47,924 nucleotides of DNA from Psychrobacter sp. (GTDB taxonomy: Bacteria; Pseudomonadota; Gammaproteobacteria; Pseudomonadales; Moraxellaceae), in assembly GCF_030454045.1 (NCBI RefSeq), contig NZ_JAKDJE010000017.1:1-47924 (forward strand), in the 5' to 3' direction. The notes under the pieces are model-generated. The model ran no database searches. It was not told the DNA's origin and saw only the letters and a program-made list of their open reading frames with translations. The number at the start of each line of letters is the position of its first letter. The first letter of the stretch is position 1. Below are positions 17,714 through 26,044 of this stretch, one piece after another. Made by a program: the position numbers and the translations under genes.

Positions 17714-19057
17714 ATGGCTACAGATTTGCAAGTCACAACCAACAAGCTATCTAATAAAGAGACTCAGCTGACGGTTAAAGTCCCCGTAGAAAAAATCCAA
17801 AACAAAGTCGAAGGCCGCATCAGCCAAGTGGCGAAAACCGCCAAAATCGACGGTTTCCGTAAAGGCAAAGTGCCAATGTCGCACATCCGCTCACAGTATG
17901 GCGCGGGCATTCAGCAAGAAGTGATCAATGATGTCATTCGTGATACGGTCTTTGAAGCGATCAAAGAAGAGGACATCCGCGCCGTTGGTATGCCAAATAT
18001 CGACGACGTTAAACTTGAAAATGACTTCTTAGTGTATCAAGCGACTGTTGAGATCTTCCCAGAAGTGGAAGTACAAGGTATCGATGAGATCGAAGTAGAG
18101 CGTCATACTGCTACTGTTGATGATGCTGATGTCGATACTATGATCGAAAACCTACAAAAGCAGCGTCAAGAGTACGTTGAGAAAAAAGGCATGGCGGCAA
18201 AAGACAACCAGGTCACTTTCGACTTTGAAGGTTCAATCGACGGCGAGAAGTTTGAAGGCGGTAGCGCTGAAGACTTCAAACTAGTCATCGGTAGCGGTCA
18301 GATGATTCCAGGCTTTGAAGACGGTATCAAAGGCATGAAAGCTGGCGAAGAAAAGACCATCGATGTGACTTTCCCAGAAGATTATCAAGCCGAAAACTTA
18401 GCAGGTAAAGAAGCTCAGTTCAAAATCAACGTCAAACTGGTCGAAAAACCTAAGTTACCTGAGATCGATGAAGAGTTCCTTGAGCTGTTCGGCGTGACTG
18501 AGGGCGGCGTAGACAAACTAAAAGAAGACGTACGCAAAAACATGGAACGCGAAATCAAAAACGCTGCGCGTAGCCAAGTGAAGCAAGCGACTTTTGATGC
18601 ATTGCTAGAAAAGAACGAGTTTGACGTACCAAGCGCCATGCTAGAGCAAGAAATCGAGCGTCAACGCAACATGATGATGCAACGTTTTTCTCAGCAGTTT
18701 GGTGCGAGCGCTGATAGCTTCGATAAAGACATGCTGCCAAATGAGCTTTTTGAAGAGCAAGCGCTACGTGCAGCCCGTCTTGGTATCATCGTTGCCCGTG
18801 TTATCGACACCAAAGGTCTAGAAGTGGATCAAGAGCGTGTTGAAACATTCATCAAAGAAGCGGCTGAAAACTACGAAGATCCAGCGGAAGTCATCGAGTA
18901 CTACACCAATGACAAGCAGCAACGCGCTAACATTGAGTCTGTGGTACTAGAAGACCAAGTAGTAGATTACTTGATCAGCCAAGGCAAAGTGACTGACAAA
19001 GAAGTCAGCTACCAAGATTTGCTAGCGGCTCAGCAACAACAGCAGCAAGGTATGTAA
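17714..19057 (+). CDS. tig: Trigger factor, ribosome-associated chaperone and PPIase
   Basis: A 447-residue trigger factor. The N-terminal ribosome-binding domain holds the signature GFRKGKVPMSHIRSQYG (variant of GFRxGKxP), the central FKBP-type prolyl isomerase domain (about 155-245) has NQVTFDFEGSIDGEKFEGG and IPGFEDGIKGMKAGEEKTI, and the helical C-terminal arms form the chaperone cradle ending in a Gln-rich tail. It binds nascent chains at the ribosome exit tunnel. Two ATGs are two codons apart; the second (MATDLQV) is preferred because AGGTG lies eight bases before it, while the first has only two. clpP would normally follow; here a strong terminator and the urease operon intervene. Confidence 0.95.
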   Translation: MATDLQVTTNKLSNKETQLTVKVPVEKIQNKVEGRISQVAKTAKIDGFRKGKVPMSHIRSQYGAGIQQEVINDVIRDTVFEAIKEEDIRAVGMPNIDDVKLENDFLVYQATVEIFPEVEVQGIDEIEVERHTATVDDADVDTMIENLQKQRQEYVEKKGMAAKDNQVTFDFEGSIDGEKFEGGSAEDFKLVIGSGQMIPGFEDGIKGMKAGEEKTIDVTFPEDYQAENLAGKEAQFKINVKLVEKPKLPEIDEEFLELFGVTEGGVDKLKEDVRKNMEREIKNAARSQVKQATFDALLEKNEFDVPSAMLEQEIERQRNMMMQRFSQQFGASADSFDKDMLPNELFEEQALRAARLGIIVARVIDTKGLEVDQERVETFIKEAAENYEDPAEVIEYYTNDKQQRANIESVVLEDQVVDYLISQGKVTDKEVSYQDLLAAQQQQQQGM

Positions 19058-19122
19058 TCTAGACTGAGCGCTGTATGGTGTTAAACCATAAGACCACACA
19101 GCACTCTTGTTCTACATATCAA

Positions 19123-19162
19123 AAAATACGGCCCCGATTGATGATCGGGGCCGTATTTTTTT
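19123..19162. terminator. Strong bidirectional terminator between tig and the urease operon
   Basis: A perfect stem ATACGGCCCCGAT / ATCGGGGCCGTAT with a short TGATG-type loop is flanked by A6 and T7. It serves tig and can stop the convergent urease operon. Confidence 0.92.
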
Positions 19163-19262
19163 GTGCACGCTCAATGGCTTTTTTGATTAACCAATCGCTA
19201 GCATGGTCGTTACGCAAGACGTATCAGCTAAGACTACGCTCAAAGTCTTGCGATAATACGCG

Positions 19263-20015
19263 CTATACTAGGGCAGGTACAAACACCGCACCCAGTCCGA
19301 GTACAACCAGACCACGCTGTAACCATAAGTTATTACCTAGGCGCTGCTGTAGCTGCTGGCTGACCAACGTACCAACTGCATATAGCGCCAGCATCGTCAC
19401 TAGCATCCCTGCATAAAAACCCAACTGACCACTTACGCCAGCATTCGCTGGTACTTCAAGGGCATGTGCCAATCCATGAAAGACCGCCAAACCACCAAAA
19501 CCAAACAACGATAGTTGCTGGATGCTTGGCGTATGCGCTGGCTGCGTACGCGCTGAAAAAGCTTCTTGTCGACTCTTATCACTCATCAAAATCAGAGCCA
19601 ATACGACCACTGATAGCGATATGGCAATCTCAATCAATCCAGATGATGCCGCAAACCCAACACCGCCAACCAACACCCCAATAGTGCCCAAAACGGCCCC
19701 TAGCGATAATCCAGCTGCCAATGACATCATACCTAGGCGCTGCTTTTGTAGTCCATAAAACAACATACCCATCCCTACTGCCAAAAACAGATGATCAAGA
19801 CCCGTCACTGGATGCATCAGTCCCGCTTGCAATGTGCCCAAAAACGAGGGCGCTTGCATAGTAGCCGAGTGAAGATGACCCGAATGTGCCTGCGCCAACG
19901 ACGGTACCATCGTAAAGGTTGCAAGCGTCATTGAAGCCGCTGCTATTTTTCGAGAAGATAAAGCCTGTGAAAAACGGGCTTTATGACTGTGATGCTCTTT
20001 TGTATGTTCTGTCAT
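19263..20015 (-). CDS. hupE: HupE/UreJ-family nickel permease
   Basis: A 250-residue membrane protein of the HupE/UreJ family, secondary nickel transporters. An N-terminal signal-like segment ends with LAQAHSGHLH, where a His follows the predicted cleavage. The family motif HPVTGLDHLFLAVGMG sits in the first transmembrane region, and FHGLAHALEVPA is the second conserved His motif. About six hydrophobic helices follow. It is the last gene of the urease operon, 51 bases after ureG, with AAGGAG upstream. Supplying nickel to the urease active site is the obvious role; nickel as substrate is inferred from family and context. It replaces the NikM/UreH-type transporters found near other urease operons. 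Confidence 0.88.
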   Translation of the reverse strand: MTEHTKEHHSHKARFSQALSSRKIAAASMTLATFTMVPSLAQAHSGHLHSATMQAPSFLGTLQAGLMHPVTGLDHLFLAVGMGMLFYGLQKQRLGMMSLAAGLSLGAVLGTIGVLVGGVGFAASSGLIEIAISLSVVVLALILMSDKSRQEAFSARTQPAHTPSIQQLSLFGFGGLAVFHGLAHALEVPANAGVSGQLGFYAGMLVTMLALYAVGTLVSQQLQQRLGNNLWLQRGLVVLGLGAVFVPALV

Positions 20016-20066
20016 GGGGTTGACTCCTTATGATGAATATTTTAATGATTGATGATGGGCTATTAG

Positions 20067-20756
20067 TTAAGCGAGCATACCGTGCTCTTTGATAAAGGCA
20101 ATAATTTCATCCAGACCATCACCAGTTTTCATATTGCTAAAGACAAAAGGCTTATTGCCACGCATTTTTTTGGCATCGCGCTCCATCACCTCAAGCGATG
20201 CGCCAACCATTGGAGCAAGATCGGTCTTGTTGATGATTAATAAATCCGACTTGGTGATACCAGGGCCCCCTTTACGAGGTATTTTGTCACCCGCTGAGAC
20301 ATCAATGACATATAAGGTCAGATCAGACAGCTCTGGGCTAAAGGTCGCGGCAAGATTGTCACCACCCGACTCAATGATAATCAATTCTAGGCCCTTAAAG
20401 GTTTCTTGCAACTCGGCAATGGTCGTCAGGTTTATCGACGCATCTTCACGAATCGCGGTATGCGGACAGCCGCCCGTTTCTACGCCGCGAATACGTTCAG
20501 CGGGCATCGCATTATTGCGTGTCAAAAACTGCGAATCTTCTTTGGTATAAATATCATTGGTGACAACTGCCATATTGATCGTATCACGCAAGTTTTGACA
20601 CAATTTTAGGGTCAAAGCGGTCTTACCACTACCGACTGGCCCGCCGATGCCGAGGCGTAAGCAGGATAAAGAAGCGGGCGGATTTGACTGGTCATTATCA
20701 ATATGTGAGTCAGGTGTAGATTGGGTGCTTTTTGTTTTGATCGGGGTTAGAGACAT
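20067..20756 (-). CDS. ureG: Urease accessory GTPase UreG
   Basis: A 229-residue SIMIBI-class GTPase that drives nickel insertion into urease together with UreD, UreF and UreE. The P-loop GIGGPVGSGKTALTL is at about residues 37-50. Also visible are TNDIYTKEDSQFL, GVETGGCPHTAIREDAS with the nickel-binding Cys-Pro-His motif, LIIIESGGDNLAATFSPEL (switch region), and INKTDLAPMVGA for guanine recognition. Family members are about 205 residues; the first 30 residues here are a polar Ser/Thr/Asp-rich leader. AAGGAG lies six bases before the ATG. It follows ureF by 57 bases. Confidence 0.96.
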   Translation of the reverse strand: MSLTPIKTKSTQSTPDSHIDNDQSNPPASLSCLRLGIGGPVGSGKTALTLKLCQNLRDTINMAVVTNDIYTKEDSQFLTRNNAMPAERIRGVETGGCPHTAIREDASINLTTIAELQETFKGLELIIIESGGDNLAATFSPELSDLTLYVIDVSAGDKIPRKGGPGITKSDLLIINKTDLAPMVGASLEVMERDAKKMRGNKPFVFSNMKTGDGLDEIIAFIKEHGMLA

Positions 20757-20813
20757 GGTAAGCTCCTTAAATGTTTCATATAGGAATAGTGATAAATAGA
20801 GATAAAGGTACAG

Positions 20814-21608
20814 TTATGAGCGGAACAACCGGCTGTATTGCTCCTCATGCATACTTGAGAGAAACGCCAAATTGGGCAAGCTATTAGAAATATTGAGCCT
20901 GTCATAGAGGTCTTCGCACAGCTTTTGACAACCCTGATGTTCACTCATATTGAGCGTGTCGGTCGCGTTTGATGACGTGATTAAATCCTCAAAGGCTTGC
21001 TGTATGCTATCGCTCAGCGCTCCAACTTCAGAGCCAAGATCACTTTGCAGCTGCCACAAGATACGCTGACCCGCCATTTGCCCGAGTGGTACGGTTTTGA
21101 CAGCAGCGAGCACCATATTTTCTAATTGAGCAAATCCATAGGTGGTCATCGACTGCATGAGTGGCAGCTGCCAATGCTGGGCAATGTGAGCAAAAAGTGG
21201 TAAATAACCATCCTCAGGTATCTCAGCAGGTATACCAAGATTCAGTACCTCGTTGAGCCAAGACACCATCGCCTGCGCTAGCTGCTGCGACTCTAGTATA
21301 AACTCTTTACTCTCAAGGCCTGCATGATAATTATGTGCCAGATTTGCCACTAATACCTCATCACCTTGATCAAGCGCACACATGATAAGTGCCAATATAG
21401 GTAGCTCGTAGCCAATGACAGCCAGCGCAAGATAGTCTTGCATAAAGGTAAGCGTACTGGCTTCATCAGAGATAACGCCTGACTCAATCGCTGACTCTAC
21501 GCCTTGCGAGTAGGTATAGCTACCAATCGGCAAGTTACTAGAGGCCAGCATCAACATCTGCCCAAGTTGGGCAGACTGATGAGACTGAGCACTGGTATCA
21601 ACCATCAT
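20814..21608 (-). CDS. ureF: Urease accessory protein UreF
   Basis: A 264-residue all-helical UreF. The conserved N-terminal block is LGQMLMLASSNLPIGSYTYSQGVESAIESGVI; later AHNYHAGLESKEFILESQQLA and a hydrophobic helix around ALAVIGYELPILALI match the family. UreF bridges UreD and UreG in the activation complex. The start overlaps the 3' end of ureE by a few bases (ATG-ATG at 21608 and 21605), implying translational coupling. It is about 25-30 residues longer than typical UreF; the extra lies mainly in the C-terminal part (DLITSSNATDTLNMSEHQG). Confidence 0.93.
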   Translation of the reverse strand: MMVDTSAQSHQSAQLGQMLMLASSNLPIGSYTYSQGVESAIESGVISDEASTLTFMQDYLALAVIGYELPILALIMCALDQGDEVLVANLAHNYHAGLESKEFILESQQLAQAMVSWLNEVLNLGIPAEIPEDGYLPLFAHIAQHWQLPLMQSMTTYGFAQLENMVLAAVKTVPLGQMAGQRILWQLQSDLGSEVGALSDSIQQAFEDLITSSNATDTLNMSEHQGCQKLCEDLYDRLNISNSLPNLAFLSSMHEEQYSRLFRS

Positions 21609-22200
21609 TTGAATGACCTATGGACGTATTATGGTGACTATGGCTGTGGCTGTGGCTGTGGCTTTCATCATGGCTATGCGCGTTATTATGCGAATGCGTA
21701 TGAGCGTGAGAATGGCTATGCGAATGCCCGTGTCCTGTCTGATAAGCGCCTGTTTCAGGCTCAAACGGCACTGATGCAGACTCAGTATTTAGCCCAAGAT
21801 TTTCTAGCATTTGTGCGAGCACATGATCGTTTTCAAAATACAGCGCGTACCCTGCTGCACTGTGCTCAAACATCAATGGCACATGGCGATTGCCCAAATG
21901 ATACGCGCCTTTCATTAATAAAAAATCATCGGCTGCCATCACTTTGGTCACCGCTTGGGGCTTGGCGATGACTTGCATCAACTCCCCTGCGGCATTGGTG
22001 AGGACGTCATCTCCTTTTAAGACACCAGTACGCGGCAAATCGATACCGACCGCCTCCCCTGAAACTGTCACAGCTCGAAATCGCGAATGCTGACGAGTAT
22101 CAAAGTCCAAAAGCAGATAGTCATCCGCTTGGCGCTGGGCAGTCAATTGCGCTTGTTGGATATCACTTAAGGTAGGGAGACGGGTATTAAATATTTTCAT
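21598..22200 (-). CDS. ureE: Urease accessory nickel chaperone UreE with a long His-rich tail
   Basis: A 200-residue UreE that delivers nickel to the urease activation complex. The N-terminal domain has LPTLSDIQQAQLTAQRQADD, FDTRQHSRFRAVTVSGEAVGIDLPR and GDVL-like LKGDDVLTN; the central metal-binding domain has KGAYHLGNRHVPLMFE with the conserved His. The last 45 residues hold 17 His, mostly as SH or GH dipeptides. I chose ATG (MKIFNTRL) over an upstream in-frame TTG. The 3' end overlaps ureF. The His tail is encoded partly by a hexanucleotide repeat (21641-21663), so tail length may vary between strains. Confidence 0.94.
   Translation of the reverse strand: MKIFNTRLPTLSDIQQAQLTAQRQADDYLLLDFDTRQHSRFRAVTVSGEAVGIDLPRTGVLKGDDVLTNAAGELMQVIAKPQAVTKVMAADDFLLMKGAYHLGNRHVPLMFEHSAAGYALYFENDHVLAQMLENLGLNTESASVPFEPETGAYQTGHGHSHSHSHAHTHSHNNAHSHDESHSHSHSHSHHNTSIGHSNDG
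21641..21664. repeat. Hexanucleotide repeat inside the ureE His tail
   Basis: About four tandem copies of TGGCTG-type units (minus strand AGCCAC, encoding Ser-His). Such repeats change length by slippage in steps of two residues without breaking the frame. Confidence 0.7.
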
Positions 22201-22381
22201 AAATATAATGCTCTGTTTACTGTGGCTCAAACGATTGAATAATAGTATTGATAATAAAAGTGCCCAAAATGGCAGTCAGCAATCAATGGGAAGATCACGC
22301 CAAAACCAGCTCTCTGTAAGCCTGTGACACGCTTTTTAAGACAGGCCTTTGGTCATGTGTCTTTAAATCTTAAAATAGAAA

Positions 22382-24550
22382 TCAGAATAAAAAATAACGC
22401 TGTGCCATGGGCAGTACCTCAGCAGGCTCACAGGTAAGTGTCTTGCCATCGGCGCGTACTTCGTAGGTCTCAGGATTGATGTCCATATCTGGGCAGTAGC
22501 TGTTGAGGCGCATATCGCTTTTGCGAATCTCACGTATCCCATGGACAGGCTGAATCACTTTGGTCAGTCCAAGCTGCTTATCGACTTGTTTGTCTATCGC
22601 GGCTTGCGACATAAAGGTGATACTGGTTTGAGCAACCGATTTGGGATACGACGCAAACATAGGACGATAATGCACAGGCTGAGGGGTGGGAATAGAGGCG
22701 TTGATATCGCCCATCGGTACCGCAGCGATCAGGCCGCCTTTGATGATGCATTCAGGTTTTACCCCAAAAAACTTGGGCGACCACAGCACCATATCTGCCC
22801 ATTTACCCACTTCAATGGAGCCGACCATATCGCTAATACCATGCGTAATCGCAGGATTTATCGTATATTTTGCGATATAGCGTTTGATACGGAAGTTATC
22901 GTTGTCCGCGCTTTGGTCGTAATCGGTCAAAGTGATGTACTGTTGTTCATCTTCAATCGTTGCCGTAGCATCTGGAGCCAGATGACCGCGTTGGACTTTC
23001 ATTTTGTGCGCCGTCTGCCATGTGCGAATGACCACTTCACCCACGCGCCCCATCGCTTGTGAATCGCTACTCATCATCGAGATAGCACCCAAATCGTGCA
23101 AGATGTCTTCAGCCGCGATGGTTTCTTGACGAATGCGGCTTTCGGCAAATGCTACGTCCTCTGCGATAGCAGGGCTCAGGTGATGACAAACCATGAGCAT
23201 ATCGAGATGCTCGTCAATAGTATTGACGGTATAAGGCCTAGTAGGATTGGTGGAAGATGGCAGCACATGCGACTCGCCAATGGCCTTTAGAATATCAGGC
23301 GCATGGCCACCGCCTGCGCCTTCGGTATGAAAAGTATGGATACAGCGGTTTTTAAATGCGCCAAGCGTACTCTCAAGATAGCCACTTTCATTTAACGTGT
23401 CAGTATGAATCGCAACTTGCACATCATAATCGTCAGCAATGCTCAGACAATTATCGATGGCTTGCGGCGTCGTACCCCAATCTTCATGTAGCTTGAGTCC
23501 GACGGCACCCGCTTCGATTTGCTCAGCAATTGGGGTGGGCACACTCACATTGCCTTTACCCAATAGCCCAATATTCATAGGGATACTATCGGTAGATTGT
23601 AGCATTGAGGCAATATGATATGCCCCCGGCGTACAAGTAGTCGCGAGCGTACCTTGGGCAGGGCCTGTGCCACCGCCTAGCATCGTGGTCACCCCCGACA
23701 TCAGCGCCGTCTCACACTGCTGAGGCGCGATAAAGTGAATATGACTATCGACGCCGCCTGCGGTGAGGATTTTGCCTTCACCAGCGATGATTTCGGTTGC
23801 GCCGCCAATCGGAATATCGATGGCAGGCTGGATATCAGGATTACCCGCTTTACCAATCGCGCTGATACGACCATTTTTGATACCGATATCGGCTTTGTAG
23901 ATACCTGTATAGTCTACAATCAAAGCATTAGTAATCACGGTATCCGCAACCTCAGCCCCTAGCAGTTGCCCTTGACCCATACCATCACGGATGACTTTGC
24001 CACCGCCAAATTTGACTTCTTCACCCTTGATCTCGGTGGTCTGGCCAATGCTCTCATCACTGTATGAACCTTGCGCTTGATCCGTCACTGTGTGACTGGT
24101 TAAATCCGCCTCAACTTGTAGCCAAAGCTCAGTATCAGCGAGACGCACTTTATCGCCGGTAGTCGGACCAAAATGCTCTGCATAAATCTGCCGACTCACC
24201 CGCTTTTGCGAAGTAGCCAGTTGCTTTTCATCGGTCTTATCTGGTTGAACCGCGCCCATGACACGACCTGCAAAGCCATATACTTCCTGCTTACCCGCAT
24301 AAGCCACCAGCTCCACTTCTCGCGACTGCCCCGGCTCAAAACGGACTGCCGTTCCAGAGATGATATTTAGGCGATACCCACGGGTCTGCTCTCTATCAAA
24401 GCTCAGCGCATCATTGACTTCGTAGAAGTGATAGTGAGAGCCGATTTGGATCGGTCTATCGCCAGTATTACTCACACTGATGGTCTGTACTTGTCGCCCT
24501 TGGTTTAGGATAATGTCACCATCTTGGATGTTATATTCGCCTGCTTGCAT
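22382..24550 (-). CDS. ureC: Fused urease beta-alpha subunit (UreB-UreC)
   Basis: One 722-residue frame carries both the urease beta subunit (residues 1 to about 105; GEYNIQDGDIILNQGR, HYHFYEVN, FEPGQSREVELV, GFAGRVMGAV) and the alpha catalytic subunit (from about 118; SRQIYAEHFGPTTGDKVRL to AQRYFLF). Active-site residues are all present: His270 and His272 (SHIHF), carbamylated Lys353 and His355 (GLKLHEDWG), His382, His408, flap Cys455 with His456, and Asp496 (SSDSQAMG). It hydrolyses urea to ammonia and carbamate with two nickel ions. No stop separates the parts; the only start-like codon at the alpha boundary is GTG (24197-24199). The alpha part also has two polar insertions against Klebsiella UreC, at about 152-174 and 527-548. 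AAGGCGG precedes the ATG. Gamma (ureA) is a separate gene 44 bases upstream. Confidence 0.93.
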   Translation of the reverse strand: MQAGEYNIQDGDIILNQGRQVQTISVSNTGDRPIQIGSHYHFYEVNDALSFDREQTRGYRLNIISGTAVRFEPGQSREVELVAYAGKQEVYGFAGRVMGAVQPDKTDEKQLATSQKRVSRQIYAEHFGPTTGDKVRLADTELWLQVEADLTSHTVTDQAQGSYSDESIGQTTEIKGEEVKFGGGKVIRDGMGQGQLLGAEVADTVITNALIVDYTGIYKADIGIKNGRISAIGKAGNPDIQPAIDIPIGGATEIIAGEGKILTAGGVDSHIHFIAPQQCETALMSGVTTMLGGGTGPAQGTLATTCTPGAYHIASMLQSTDSIPMNIGLLGKGNVSVPTPIAEQIEAGAVGLKLHEDWGTTPQAIDNCLSIADDYDVQVAIHTDTLNESGYLESTLGAFKNRCIHTFHTEGAGGGHAPDILKAIGESHVLPSSTNPTRPYTVNTIDEHLDMLMVCHHLSPAIAEDVAFAESRIRQETIAAEDILHDLGAISMMSSDSQAMGRVGEVVIRTWQTAHKMKVQRGHLAPDATATIEDEQQYITLTDYDQSADNDNFRIKRYIAKYTINPAITHGISDMVGSIEVGKWADMVLWSPKFFGVKPECIIKGGLIAAVPMGDINASIPTPQPVHYRPMFASYPKSVAQTSITFMSQAAIDKQVDKQLGLTKVIQPVHGIREIRKSDMRLNSYCPDMDINPETYEVRADGKTLTCEPAEVLPMAQRYFLF

Positions 24551-24594
24551 GGGAGCCGCCTTATTTTGGAGTGATCATTTAGTGATAGACAGAA

Positions 24595-24897
24595 CTATAC
24601 GATGGGATTGTGTACCGTGACCAATTTGGTACCATCAGGGAAGGTCGCCTCGATTTGCACTTCATCGACCATCTCTGCCACCCCTTCCATGACATCATCG
24701 GCAGACAGGTAAGTAGCCCCTTCACTCATTAATTCAGCCACTCTTTTGCCATCTCTAGCTCCTTCCATCAGCAGCATACTGATATAAGCGATGGCTTCGG
24801 GGTAATTGAGCTTAACGCCGCGGTTTTTGCGGCGCTCAGCCACCATGCCAGCGGTAAATAGCATGAGCTTGTCTTTTTCTGTTGGCGTCAGATGCAT
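24595..24897 (-). CDS. ureA: Urease gamma subunit UreA
   Basis: A 100-residue gamma subunit, exactly the family length. Conserved throughout: MHLTPTEKDKLMLFTAG, AERRKNRGVKLNYPEA, ISMLLMEGARDGK, VAELMSEGA, VQIEATFPDGTKLVTVHNPI. It packs against the beta and alpha parts in the (alpha-beta-gamma)3 enzyme. AAGGA precedes the ATG by six bases. Followed by the fused ureBC gene after 44 bases, and preceded by ureD. Confidence 0.97.
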   Translation of the reverse strand: MHLTPTEKDKLMLFTAGMVAERRKNRGVKLNYPEAIAYISMLLMEGARDGKRVAELMSEGATYLSADDVMEGVAEMVDEVQIEATFPDGTKLVTVHNPIV

Positions 24898-24976
24898 GGC
24901 AAATCCTTATTTTATTTATTATAAAAGTTATAGCAGATTATCAGGTCGTGTGGCTTAGCTATGAAAAACCGTAGAC

Positions 24977-26044
24977 TTAGGTGTCCCAAATACGCGGACG
25001 GCAAGGCTCAAGCTGCCACCAATGATGTCGCAAGACTTCTCTGATTTGATAAAAGGCTTCAAAACAGCCGCGCACATCTGAACCGATATACCGAATATTA
25101 ATGGCTTGACCGTTGTGAGTACAATAAACCGGTAATCTAGCCTCAGCAATCATATGGCGTAATGCAACGATGGTGTTGTCTAAATAGCGAGCTAGGGCCT
25201 GCTTCATCGTTGCTAAGGCTGTCTCGTCTGATTGTGCGGGAGAGGCAGACAGTGCAGCGTTGTCATGTACATCGCTCAAACTTGGCACTGCCCAAAACGA
25301 CCCATAAATATGCTGATCTGCCAGTCCTAGACTCGATGTAAACCAGCGACTTTGGGCAGCCTGTTTGACCCGATCAGTAACGATAATTTTGCCATCTCGA
25401 TAGATATTCAATCCAGTATGGTAGCGCCCTTGCAAGAACTGTTCATCATAAGCTTGCCGTCCAAATACGCTAATCTCCCAAGTCAGCAAGCTAGATGAGT
25501 CAGCTAAATCAAAGCGATTTACCGCATGCATATTGGCTTCGTTATAAATAATACTCTCTTGCGGTAGCCACTCCAAGCGCGCATGGGCTGCCAATGTCGC
25601 CTGCACATGCTGGCTTGCGTAGTCTGCCATCTCATTTGATGGCAGGTTCGTGCTTACTTGGGTATCGACTTTTGCCATCGTATCTACATCAAGGCTAGAG
25701 GTAGCTGACTGATGAGACAGGGTTTTATGCTTTTGGCTAACACTGTCCTTGCCGTACCACTTGCCCGCCCCCGGTGTAGTAATCACAGCGTGACTGTCAT
25801 GATCCAACTGCAAATCCATCGTCAGCGTATCACCGCCTGCGATACCTGCTGGCGGATAGAGCATCACTATATGACAAATACCCTGCTGCCCACGCGGCTC
25901 AGAATATAGAGCTCGCTGTACCATCAAGGCGCCTGTATGCTTGCGATGATACAGACGCGTCTTAGCGATAGCAGCCATACTTTTGACAGTATCTTTGCGC
26001 TTAACAGTGTCAAAACTCAATGTTAAAGAAGAAGCCCAACTCAT
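24977..26044 (-). CDS. ureD: Urease accessory protein UreD (UreH)
   Basis: A 355-residue UreD, the scaffold on which UreF and UreG assemble at apo-urease. Family blocks are YPPAGIAGGDTLTMDL, ITTPGAGKWYG, LEWLPQESIIYNEA and SWFTSSLGLADQHIYGSFW. The usual length is about 270-290 residues. Extra residues lie mainly in a polar segment at about 99-141, between GKWYG and SQHVQATLAAHARLEWLP, and in a Ala/Ser-rich stretch around 275 (HDNAALSASPAQSDE). It is the first gene of the minus-strand operon ureD-ureA-ureBC-ureE-ureF-ureG-hupE. The promoter must lie in the spacer upstream; I see no obvious NtrC/NAC-type site. Confidence 0.9.
   Translation of the reverse strand: MSWASSLTLSFDTVKRKDTVKSMAAIAKTRLYHRKHTGALMVQRALYSEPRGQQGICHIVMLYPPAGIAGGDTLTMDLQLDHDSHAVITTPGAGKWYGKDSVSQKHKTLSHQSATSSLDVDTMAKVDTQVSTNLPSNEMADYASQHVQATLAAHARLEWLPQESIIYNEANMHAVNRFDLADSSSLLTWEISVFGRQAYDEQFLQGRYHTGLNIYRDGKIIVTDRVKQAAQSRWFTSSLGLADQHIYGSFWAVPSLSDVHDNAALSASPAQSDETALATMKQALARYLDNTIVALRHMIAEARLPVYCTHNGQAINIRYIGSDVRGCFEAFYQIREVLRHHWWQLEPCRPRIWDT

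Noticed and set aside
21504..21971. 155-residue plus-strand frame opposite ureE/ureF with Gly/Cys/Tyr repeats
   Set aside because: The repetitive GCGCGCG-type peptide is just the other strand of the UreE His tail.
22541..23062. 173-residue open frame antisense to the urease alpha part
   Set aside because: It lies fully opposite highly conserved UreC sequence and has no recognisable domain or ribosome site.
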